A stretch of 64,000 bases of DNA from Arion vulgaris. Lineage: Eukaryota; Mollusca; Gastropoda; Stylommatophora; Arionidae. Made by a program: the position numbers and the translations under genes. The notes under the pieces were generated by a model. It ran no database searches. It had not been told where the DNA came from and worked only from the letters and a program-made list of their open reading frames with translations. This document shows, one piece after another, positions 55,496-64,000 of this stretch (positions are counted from its first letter, which is position 1; each line of letters opens with the position of its first letter). The stretch is taken from the NCBI GenBank assembly GCA_020796225.1, contig CM036767.1:22884927-22948926 (forward strand), written 5' to 3'.

Positions 55496-55889
55496 TCCCA
55501 ACTGTCAAAACAACAAAACAATTTATAGTAATACACTAATTACATAACAGCTACATTAATCATTCATGGAAATGCAACTCTGCTCAAAAATATATCATGA
55601 AAAATGACACACAAGAAAATGAATGAAGAGATTAATATCGTTCACACTAGCTTTATGAGAAGCAAAGGAATCATATATTTAATATGAAAATCATAATTGA
55701 CAAATGTAGAAAGTAGAACATAGATTTTTTATACTTGCTTTATTGACTATTCAAATACCTTTGACTTGGTTCAACATCAGTAGTTATAGAAAATAATAAT
55801 AGAGCTTGGGTTGTTGTCTCATATAGTATACACGATAAAAGCATTATGTAAAACTCAACAAATAATGTTATAAGTAAATAATGAAACAT
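55496..55889. other. Unassigned AT-rich spacer
   Basis: No supported feature. Confidence 0.45.
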
Positions 55890-56232
55890 TAGTCTGCGTT
55901 CATATTGGTCAATTAGTTATCCCAGAGGGAACTACCACTATCTAGATAGAGAAAGGTCGGTGATATTGTTTCGACTCAGAACTGGACACAACAGACTAAC
56001 AGACATCTACACAGACTAAAACTAGTTCCATCATCCACATGTGCTTGTTGACAGATAGCCGAACACATCTTGCAAGATTGTCACCTGATGAATCAACTGC
56101 GGAATGATTACTGGCAAACAGAGACAGACAAAAACACAAAGCTGTTTGGAAGCCTTTATGAACTAACAAACACAACATACAAAGAACCAGATTCATTGTG
56201 TAGACATAGAACATCAGTGAACGAGAAGAAGA
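55890..56232 (+). mobile_element. LINE C-terminal tail, same family as the 24.4-kb copy
   Basis: It reads Phe-Arg-Leu-Arg-Thr-Gly-His-Asn-Arg-Leu near 55975 and then, in another phase, Leu-Gln-Asp-Cys-His-Leu near 56070. These match the tail of the RNase H LINE at 24384-25180. At least one frameshift and several stops are present. Confidence 0.68.
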
Positions 56233-57034
56233 AGTCTGAATCTACAACGTTTCGTCATGCTTTGCAGATGTGACCACTACTACTCAGTCCACATTCAAAT
56301 GTCATGATTCCAACAGATGATGTCAATTTTCAGTAACTTTAGGATTCTCTGCTCGTTTTTTTAAATATACACAAGCTCCTCCATCTGTGGATCCATCCCC
56401 GTTTCCACGACATAAAAGAGCCTCCACTTTAGGGTATCCTCTGTTCCGTTTTCCTTGCGGGATACACGCTAGTGTCTCCTCGATTGTGTCTTCTACAGAG
56501 TGTGCCTGACCACAGCCAACTCTAGATAACTAGGTCAGACAACTGACAGGGATCTAGATCAGACCTAGATCAGAGCTGGGGCTGGAATATATATATATAT
56601 ATTTGATAGAACACTGCAATCTATTTTGCAATTTTAATTCAATTCTGCGAGTCTATGGTTATTTATTTGATGAAAAATATTCGTAATATTGATATTCCTT
56701 ATTGTTAAACTTAAATTATTGGATACGATAACTTCGATTTAGCATTTTGTGTTGATTTTAAAATGAATTCGTATGCACCAATACTGGAATGCGTAGTCAC
56801 GTGGTGTAGTTGTGATCTGATTTCCCATAATTCTTACCTGAGTCCGAAGGCCCTTACATTTACAGTTGGCTCTGGTCCGACACACCGACATTTTCTCGTC
56901 TTGACGTAGTTCATCATGGGCTTGCGGGTATTCTTGCAACGCATCATCTGTTTCCGATGTGGAGCCCTAGTTCGTCCGAAACTTGAGTTATTTCTTTTGA
57001 AACAACTTGTTTTACCTTCTATAACTGCACAAGT
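56233..57034. other. Unassigned spacer
   Basis: Contains a short (AT)n at 56588-56604. The 66-codon frame at 56739-56939 (minus) has no recognisable domain. Confidence 0.45.
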
Positions 57035-57292
57035 ATTTAGATTGAGCGATAATTAGGCCGTTGAAAAACTCTCAACCTGAAGGATTATTAGATTGAGCGA
57101 TAATTAGGTCGTTGGGAAACTCTCAACCTGAAGGATTATTAGATTGAGCGATAATTAGGCCGTTGGGAAACTCTCAACCTGAAGGATTATTAGATTGAGT
57201 GATAATTAGGCCGTTGGGAAACTCTCAACCTGAAGGATTATTAGATTGAGTGATAATTAGGTCGTTGGGAAACCCTCAACCTGAAGGATCAG
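57035..57292. repeat. 51-bp minisatellite, 5 copies
   Basis: The unit is 'gattgagcgataattaggcc' plus 'gttgggaaactctcaacctg' plus 'aaggattatta'. It differs at C/T and G/A sites only. Confidence 0.96.
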
Positions 57293-57475
57293 AAGATCAC
57301 ATTTAGTCCGAACTTTCTCATTATTCCTCTAATGGAATGGTATTTTTCCAACTGCTGTGGTCTTCAGGTCGACTCAGCCTCTTTTAGTTACTAAAGAAAC
57401 ACTGGGAAGAAAAGATGGCTTACATTGTGTTGATGGCATCATCCATCTTATACCGTTCTTCTTTTTCCTTCTTTT
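57293..57475. other. Short unassigned spacer
   Basis: No supported feature. Confidence 0.4.
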
Positions 57476-57678
57476 GTCAGCACACTGTTACCCAGTGTCA
57501 TAGTTTTATGTATTTGTCCAGCTCTTCTCTGGTGACTTGTGTGTGTCAGCACAATGTTACCCAGTGTCATAGTTTTATGTATTTGTCTAGCTCTTCTCTG
57601 GTGACTTGTGTGTGTCAGCGTTACCCAGTGTCATAGTTTTATGTATTTGTCTAGCTCTTCTCTGGTGACTTGTGTGAT
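57476..57678. repeat. About 69-bp tandem repeat, 3 copies
   Basis: Shared blocks are 'gttacccagtgtcatagttt', 'tatgtatttgtc-agctc' and 'ttctctggtgacttgtgtg'. The third copy lacks 'cacaat'. Confidence 0.93.
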
Positions 57679-57869
57679 GGTTTTCTTAGTCCCTTAGCAG
57701 AGTTCAACTTGTACCAATGGTAAAAGTACATTACATACTTTAATTAATCTATCTATATATATATATATTTCCTCATATATCTTTTAGTCGAAAAATAGAT
57801 AATAAACTTATTTTTCTTGAGTATTTCTTTTGTCGCTTGTATCTTAATAATTTGAGTTCTTTGTTACTT

Positions 57870-58198
57870 GAACACGATAAGAGTCCTGTCGGAGACGGAC
57901 ACAAAATGTAGTTCCCATGTTCAATATGAGAACGTAAAAGAACCCGTAGCAGTTTAAAGTCGAAAAGAGCAGGCTGGAAAGCTGCCGCCCGGGCAATTTC
58001 ATAAGATAAAATTAGACTTAAAATTCCTGCAAACATATCTTTAACATCTTCAAAATTACATTCGGGACCCTCGCCTGTGCTACTGCGTTAGTGCACTGCA
58101 GCTGAGATCTTCGTGCGTAAGAAAGAGATCGGAGCATACATGGTTACTTACCGAAGTGCAATGATGATGTCCTATCAAATCAAATCAATCAGTCAAAC
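57870..58198 (+). mobile_element. SINE-A lacking the head
   Basis: It starts near 'gagtcctgtcggagacgg', then 'gttcccatgttcaatatgag', 'gcaggctggaaagctgccgc', 'tcaaaattacattcggga', 'ctgagatcttcgtgcgtaag' and 'cgaagtgcaatgatgatg', and ends in TCAA-type repeats at 58175-58195. Confidence 0.83.
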
Positions 58199-58224
58199 AT
58201 GATAAATTTCTTTAAAATGTCATG

Positions 58225-58294
58225 ATCTAGTTCAGTGGTTTTCAATTTTATTCCCTTTTTTATACCATTTCTATCAACTGTAACTTGGCTCTCA
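58225..58294 (+). mobile_element. Possible hAT-like terminus
   Basis: 'cagtggttttcaattttat' resembles CAGTGGTT-TCAA termini of hAT elements (from memory). A partly complementary 'ccactgtttgagaaccg' lies at 59990-60006. No clean 8-bp duplication was found. Confidence 0.25.
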
Positions 58295-58877
58295 AAATAG
58301 ATGTTTTTAAATAGTGAGGCCTTTCTCAGTGTATATCTTTATGTAAAATAGTGAATAGATGTTTTTAAATAGTGAGGCCTTTCTCAGTGTATATCTTTAT
58401 GTAAAATAGTGAATAGATGTTTTTAAATAGTGAGGCCTTTCTCAGTGTATATCTTTATGTAAAATAGTGAATAGATGTTTTTAAATAGTGAGGATTTTCT
58501 CAGTGTATATCTTTATGTAAAATAGTGAATAGATGTTTTTAAATAGTGAGGCTTTTCTCAGTGTATATCTTTATGTAAAATAGTGAATAGATGTTTTTAA
58601 ATAGTGAGGATTTTCTCAGTGTATATCTTTATGTAAAATAGTGAATAGATGTTTTTAAATAGTGAGGCCTTTCTCAGTGTATATCTTTATGTAAAATAGT
58701 GAATAGATGTTTTAAATAGTGAGGATTTTCTCAGTGTATATCTTTATGTAAAATAGTGAATAGATGTTTTTAAATAGTGAGGCTTTTCTCAGTGTATATC
58801 TTTATGTAAAATAGTGAATATATGTTTTTAAATAGTGAGGCATTTCTCAGTGTATATCTTTATGTAAAATAGTGAAA
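58295..58877. repeat. 58-bp minisatellite, 10 copies
   Basis: The unit is 'aatagatgtttttaaatagt' plus 'gaggcctttctcagtgtata' plus 'tctttatgtaaaatagtg'. 'ggattt' and 'ggcttt' variants at one site alternate with 'ggcctt'. Confidence 0.97.
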
Positions 58878-59149
58878 ACCAGATAAAACGTTGGCGAAGA
58901 AAATTGCCATACTTGCTTTCTTTTCTCTAATAATATTTTGCCTCCAAGCATCAGCATACTAAAAGTGCAAAACACGGGTTTAATTTTACAATATTTGTGA
59001 AACAGAAACTAACATTATAAGACAGATGAATAACCGACACAGTATATATATATATGTAACAGATGCAAGCCATTTTAAACATTATTAGTGAGATTATTGC
59101 GCTTTCTTTGATTAACTTCTTCTTCTTCTTCTTCACCCTTCGCCCCTAG
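58878..59149. other. Unassigned spacer
   Basis: Contains (TA)n at 59042-59054 and a (CTT)n at 59117-59133. Confidence 0.45.
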
Positions 59150-59815
59150 GGAGGCATAGGTCTGCTACCAGGGCTTCCAAACCCTCCTATCCAAGGCCAT
59201 CTTATCTAGATCTCTCCACTCTCTCCCCATTTTTATGCATTCCGTCTCCAACTCCCGTCTCCAGATGTTCCTGGGTCTTCCCTTACCTCTATTGCCCTCG
59301 GGGTTCCATCGAAGAATCTGCCTCGTGATGCTGTTAGGAGGTTCCGACAGTGCGTCCATTGCCCCCTTCTGTTCTTTATCTTTTGCTCCACCTGTCGTTG
59401 TCCAGCTCTGTCCCACAGTTCCCTGTTTGTGGTCCTTTCATATCATCGCAGATGGAGTATCTTGCGCAGACATCTATTGATGAATGTCTGTAACTTTTTG
59501 GTGTGCCCTTAGTTGTTCTCCATGTCTCCGCTCCATATAGAAGGACAGCCATGACATTTGAGTTTAATATCATTATCTTAGTTTTATTGCTGATTATTCT
59601 TGAACTTCATATGTTCTTCAAAATGGCAACGGCTGATCTTGCCGTTTGTATTCTAACCCTAACATCTTCATCTGAGCCACCTTGAATGTTGATGACACTT
59701 CCCAGATATGTAAACGTGTCCACTTCCTTTAATGGTGATCCTCTCAATATGATCGAGTCTCTGAAATTATAATTTATTCTCATGATCTTTGTTTTGTTCC
59801 CCATGAATAGTCAGA
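59150..59815 (-). mobile_element. LINE ORF2, RT end through C-terminus
   Basis: The longest LINE piece here. The minus strand gives, in three phases: Asp-Thr-Phe-Thr-Tyr-Leu-Gly-Ser (59710 region), the last part of the polymerase; Leu-Leu-Tyr-Gly-Ala-Glu-Thr-Trp-Arg (59535); Arg-Gly-Lys-Gly-Arg-Pro-Arg-Asn-Ile-Trp-Arg-Arg-Glu-Leu-Glu (59280); and a Lys-Met-Ala-Leu-Asp-Arg-Arg-Val-Trp-Lys-Pro-Trp end near 59170. The order is characteristic of RTE-like ORF2 ends (family knowledge). At least two indels break it. The active-site half of the polymerase is missing. Confidence 0.88.
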
Positions 59816-59934
59816 CCCAGTAGTTGTGAGATTGATAAACTTAGTTACTTGAAATGAGTCTATAAAGATGCAAGATGAAGTCTTAAATCTTGACTTTCTT
59901 TGTTTCATTTACTTTTTAATTTTCGTGTTATTGA

Positions 59935-60012
59935 TTATCTTTTGCGCATGCCTGATTATCTAAGCCCATATCTCAAGGGGTACGTATACCACTGTTTGAG
60001 AACCGATATTCT
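59935..60012 (-). mobile_element. Possible hAT-like terminus
   Basis: The minus strand reads 'ggttctcaaacagtggtata' followed by 'cgtaccccttgag', a pattern common at hAT non-autonomous element ends (from memory). It could pair with 58225, but the interval also holds a LINE and an array. Confidence 0.25.
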
Positions 60013-60399
60013 AGTCCATTAGTGGTTTCTGTTCAGTTTCGTAAATCGTCTAGAATTCGATAACTTATTACACACATGGCAACGATGGTGTTCCGTACTA
60101 CTTCATACGAGTCGCTGAAAACCAGCTGGTTTATGTAATGGTAACAATGAGCGCCAATAAACAGTGAACACCCCAATCAGATCGCATTGTTTCCAGCCGA
60201 GTCTAGAAATGATGTCTAACGATGTTGCTAGATCACACACGGAAATCTGCAGTATTTGAGAGATCATTTACATGTTATCTATTGAAAGCTGAAGAAACCA
60301 TGTTTGATTTTAACTGTTTTTCAAATGTTATTCCTGGCCAGAATAACAAATGTGAAAAATTCACAGCCAAAACAGACTGTGACATTCCTCATACCTCAC
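60013..60399. other. Unassigned spacer
   Basis: The 81-codon frame at 60222-60467 has no recognisable domain and runs into the next array. Confidence 0.45.
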
Positions 60400-61200
60400 T
60401 GTGCTCTTCAAACTGTCCTCATCAACTTTACTATTCTTACTGTGTTCCTACACTCTACTCTTTATAATATCCTCATACACTTTACTCTTTATATTGTCCT
60501 CATACACTTTACATTTATACTGTCCACATACACTTTACATTTATACTGTCCACATACACTTTAGTCTTTATGCTGTCCACATACACTTTAGTCTTTATAT
60601 TGTCCTCATACACTTTACTCTTTATACTGTCCTCATACACTTTACTCTTTATATTGTCCTCATACACTTTACTCTTTATACTGTCCTCATACACTTTACT
60701 CTTTATACTGTCCTCATACACTTTACATTTATACTGTCCACATACACTTTAGTCTTTATAATGTCCTCATACACTTTACATTTATACTGTCCACATACAC
60801 TTTACTCTTTATAATGTCCTCATACACTTTACATTTATACTGTCCACATACACTTTACTCTTTATATTGTCCTCATACACTTTACTCTTTATACTGTCCA
60901 CATACACTTTACTCTTTATACTGTCCACATACACTTTACTCTTTATACTGTCCACATACACTTTACTCTTTATACTGTCCTCATACACTTTACTCTTTAT
61001 ACTGTCCTCATACACTTTACTCGTTATACTGTCCACATACACTTTACTCTTTATACTGTCCTCATACACTTTACTCTTTATACTGTCCTCATACACTTTA
61101 CTCTTTATACTGTCCTCATACACTTTACTCTTTATATTGTCCTCATACACTTTACTCTTTATACTGTCATACACTTTATTCTTTATACTGTCCTCATACA
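60400..61200. repeat. 27-bp minisatellite, about 29 copies
   Basis: The unit is 'tttatactgtcctcatacac' plus 'tttactc'. Variants have 'cca' for 'cct', and units without 'ctc' (24 bp). Short units cluster at 60500-60560 and 60720-60850. Multiple open phases on both strands are artefacts. Confidence 0.97.
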
Positions 61201-61899
61201 GGGATGGGAACTGTAGTATCATAGAGCAGTCTTACGAATGCTGTTTACTTTATCTCAGTGCTGTACAACGGTTTATATCTTAGGGCACATCTGACTGATA
61301 GTTGTGGAGGGGCGGGCACCATGTTATGGTATGTTTTTACGTAAAATCGCGCCTTACAAATGTTTAGTTGCTAAAGAAACTTCGTGCGTGATTGACGTGA
61401 GTTCACGATTTCCTTTTTTTTAAAGTTTCAATTGTTTGGGTACTACATACATCGGACACACGAAACAATATTTCCGAACCAGTTCATATAAGATGTGGGG
61501 CGTAATTTTGTTTTGAATACATTTACATCATAACTACCATATTTTACAGCAATATGACATGACAGCAACAGAGTGAAACCATTGATAACCTACAAGGATG
61601 TAAACCTTATGGAACAAACTATGTGCGTGCATACGTTAAGGCAAAAGGCGCGGAGGGAGGAGGGGGAACAAGTACCACCGCTTGGAACGTGGATTTTTGA
61701 TGTAACGATTTATGTGAATCTGGTCTTCTTCATTTTCGCATAGTAAACTGAATGACTAGAGGAATTATTATTATTATTATTATTATAAACTGAATGACAA
61801 TCATGGCATATCCTTTTACATGACGTAGCCATCAACAAACTGACTGAGCAAAGAGCAGGAGAAGGAATTTCACAGACTGAGCAAAGCGCAGTCACAAGC
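61201..61899. other. Unassigned spacer
   Basis: Contains an (ATT)n run at 61765-61785. No gene is supported. Confidence 0.45.
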
Positions 61900-62222
61900 A
61901 ATAACTACATGTGAAATGCGTTGCCTGCGAAAAGTTACCAACAACACCAGAAAAGACAGAGTCACCAACATCAGCATAAGAAAGAAAGTTGGAACAGAAA
62001 CTTGCTTGAATTACATTGAGAAACAAAAAATGAAGTGGTTTGGTCACTTAATAAAAATGCATCCAAACTCCACAGTATGCAGAGTCTTCTACAACAGAAC
62101 ATCGGGAAAGAAGGCAAGAGAAAGACCACGAAAAAGACGATTAGATGGCATTGCAAAATCCTGTGAAAGAGCAAAAATAACAATCACCCAAGCCACTAGA
62201 ATAGCGCAAGACAAAAACTGAA
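61900..62222 (+). mobile_element. LINE ORF2 C-terminal remnant (101 codons open)
   Basis: The plus strand encodes Arg-Cys-Leu-Arg-Lys-Val, Lys-Met-Lys-Trp-Phe-Gly-His-Leu (residues 37-44 of the frame at 61916) and Ala-Arg-Glu-Arg-Pro-Arg-Lys-Arg-Arg-Leu-Asp. It stops at 62221 and the 32-bp array starts within 10 bp. No internal stop, so fairly young or lucky. It is 5'-truncated, with no polymerase motif. Confidence 0.82.
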
Positions 62223-62225
62223 AAC

Positions 62226-62890
62226 CACAACACTGGGCAACAACCCGGTAGCAGTGTGATGACACTGGGCAACAACCCGGTAGCAGTGTGACGACACTGG
62301 GCAACAACCCGGTAGCAGTGTGACGACACTGGGCAACAACCCGGTAGCAGTGTGACGACACTGGGCAACAACCCGGTAGCAGTGTGACGTCACTGGGGAA
62401 CAACCCGGTAGCAGTGTGACGTCACTGGGCAACAACCCGGTAGCAGTGTGACGTCACTGGGCAACAACCCGGTAGCAGTGTGACGTCACTGGGCAACAAC
62501 CCGGTAGCAATGTGATGACACTGGGCAACAACCCGGTAGAAGTGTGACGTCACTGGGCAACAACCCGGTAGCAATGTGATGACACTGGGCAACAACCCGG
62601 TAGCAGTGTGACGTCACTGGGCAACAACCCGGTAGCAATGTGATGACACTGGGCAACAACCCGAGAATGTGATGACACTGGCAACAACCTAGCATGGATG
62701 ACACTGGGCAACAACCCGAGAATGATGACACGCAACAACTGGGGTGACGTCACTGGGCAACAACCGTACAGGATCACGGGCAAACGTAGCAGGTGACGTC
62801 ACTGGGCAACAACCGATAGCAGTGATGACACTGGCAACAACCCGGTAGAAGTGTGACGTCACTGGCAACAACCCGGTAGAAGTAGTGATG
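62226..62890. repeat. 32-bp minisatellite, about 20 copies, with TGACGTCA sites
   Basis: The unit is 'cactgggcaacaacccggta' plus 'gcagtgtgacgt'. It has higher GC than the region. Left copies end 'gacgaca' or 'gatgaca'. From 62386 many end 'tgacgtca', nine times in all, which is the CRE palindrome. From about 62660 the array decays stepwise into damaged units. Confidence 0.97.
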
Positions 62891-63348
62891 ACAAAGTAGA
62901 AGAAGAAAGAAGAAGTCATCAACAACAGTAACCGAGTCGTCAATTTTCTATGCACCACGTATGCGTTCAGTAGTTTACCATTGCTTTCTGAACGGTGAGA
63001 TCTACTTTTACATTTTATAAAATAAAATCCCAGAGTTTGAATCAGGTACGCTTGAGTGATGATAGAGCTCACTATTGCTTAAGCCACATACACCCACATA
63101 GTAAACAACCAAGTGTACAATTTTTATATTTTTTTATTTTGCTCCTTCCTGGTAAAAACTTCAGTTTACGCCCATGAATCAAACGTTAGTTTTCCTACTG
63201 CATTTGATATTTATAAAACCTTATGAGCGTGACGGACAAATAAATATTTTCTGTCCAGAAAATAAATTGTCTGAGACTCACCATTGAAGAACCTCGACAC
63301 ATTTATCTTTGCTGTTCACTCGTTCGTGACGAAACATTGCGCACAATG
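62891..63348. other. Unassigned spacer
   Basis: No supported feature. Only AT-rich unique-looking sequence. Confidence 0.45.
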
Positions 63349-63365
63349 TTATTGATTGAAAAAAA
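63349..63365 (+). repeat. Direct repeat left of a LINE (probable target duplication)
   Basis: 'ttattgattgaaaaaaa' is identical to 63937-63953. The two copies bracket a minus-strand LINE fragment. Confidence 0.65.
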
Positions 63366-63936
63366 GCGCGTGTAATAAATATATTTCAAACACAAGAACA
63401 TTTATTTTTTGTTAATATGTATTCATCATCAGGTGCCGTGTCGGCTGGCGTTGGCGACCATGGATCTCCACAAATCTCATCGTTTGTGTTTGCTATCAAC
63501 TCAGATGTTGACTCTCTAACGTGCCATGAAGTCAGGCTATCCAAAATGTTCTTTTTAGGTCTTCCTCTGTCTTGTCTCCCCTCGATTTTTACCAGTTGGT
63601 GCATTGTGTTATAAGCCTTTCCTCCTCATCACCTGCCCGAAAAATGATGTCTGCATCTTTCTTATATTGATGATAAGCTTTCTCTGTCTTGATCTCATTC
63701 AACACCTCAACATTAGTCATTTTAGCAGTCCATGGAATTCTCATCATTCTGTAAAAACAAAACATCTCTGTAAAACCAAATCTTTGTGGCCCGCAGAGAT
63801 TTTTCGATTTGTGTGTTCATTGTCCATGACTCGCCTCCGTATGTCAGTATTGGTTCTATGTAGCACTGAATAACTCGGTTTCTGATCGCAATTGAGGACT
63901 TGTATTACGACTAAATAAACTTTTCTCACATAACAT
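63366..63936 (-). mobile_element. LINE ORF2 C-terminal part with bounded ends
   Basis: Read from 63930 on the minus strand: Arg-Thr-Asn-Thr-Asp-Ile-Arg-Arg (63850), Lys-Asp-Leu-Val-Leu-Gln-Arg-Cys (63760), Lys-Thr-Glu-Lys-Ala-Tyr (63680), Asp-Arg-Gly-Arg-Pro-Lys-Lys-Asn (63570) and Asp-Asp-Glu-Tyr-Ile (63425). Several phase changes occur. The fragment lies exactly between two 17-bp direct repeats, so both insertion borders appear to be preserved. Confidence 0.8.
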
Positions 63937-63953
63937 TATTGATTGAAAAAAAA
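63937..63953 (+). repeat. Direct repeat right of a LINE
   Basis: Second copy of the 17-bp repeat at 63349-63365. Confidence 0.65.
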
Positions 63954-64000
63954 ACAGCACTCGAGAAATTCAGCAAATAAAATTATTTGATATTTATTTA
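63954..64000. other. Window end, unassigned
   Basis: AT-rich, nothing recognisable. Confidence 0.4.

Noticed and set aside
58225..60012. Complete hAT element between two CAGTGGTT-like ends
   Set aside because: The ends match only partly, no 8-bp duplication is visible, and the interval holds a LINE and an array with no transposase.

Overview
This window looks like intergenic, repeat-dominated nuclear DNA from an invertebrate animal. The evidence is many 5'-truncated non-LTR retrotransposons (LINEs), tRNA-headed SINEs, a GIY-YIG Penelope-like element and hAT-like termini, with no operon structure and no compact gene set. The LINE tail with RNase H plus a Leu-Arg-Thr-Gly-His-Asn-type segment reminds me of families I associate with molluscs and other lophotrochozoans. 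That taxonomic guess is inference from memory and is weak. I found no intact host protein gene, no convincing host exon chain, and no rRNA, functional tRNA or CRISPR array.

The dominant feature is tandem repetition. About 35 unrelated arrays, with units from 12 to 82 bp, cover roughly half of the 64 kb. The largest is an 11-kb T-rich array of a 42-bp unit at 39.4-50.5 kb. Next are a 33-bp array (52.0-54.8 kb), a 24-30-bp array (2.55-4.3 kb), a 59-bp array (6.2-7.9 kb), a 32-36-bp GA-rich array (8.9-10.4 kb) and a 66-bp array (12.9-14.4 kb). Many long open frames here are artefacts of arrays whose unit is a multiple of 3. Some are open on both strands.

Layout: 0-8 kb holds SINE pieces and the 48-, 24-30- and 59-bp arrays. 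8-12 kb holds SINE-B copies alternating with arrays. 12-17 kb holds SINE-A copies around the 66- and 38-bp arrays, then a SINE-C copy and a 16-bp array. 17-31 kb holds eroded LINE ends (18.8, 20.4, 20.7, 24.4, 26.8, 30.6 kb) separated by arrays. 31-36 kb holds a three-fold duplicated block with 35- and 17-bp arrays, and a LINE inside a 24-bp array. 36.6-38.7 kb holds SINE-B, SINE-C and a Penelope-like element nested in the SINE-C. 39.4-50.5 kb is the large array. 50.5-64 kb holds further SINEs, LINE remnants and arrays.

Nothing here works as a cellular pathway. What links the parts is repeat dynamics: LINEs would have supplied the machinery for SINE movement, and arrays often start at or near SINE or LINE ends. 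Five SINE families can be built by comparing copies inside the window. I call them A to E; the names are mine. The most informative items are the nested Penelope-like insertion with its direct repeats, the LINE flanked on both sides by the same minisatellite, a LINE 3' tail that has itself become a 44-bp array, higher-order duplications inside the 42- and 33-bp arrays, and nine TGACGTCA palindromes in the 32-bp array near the right end.
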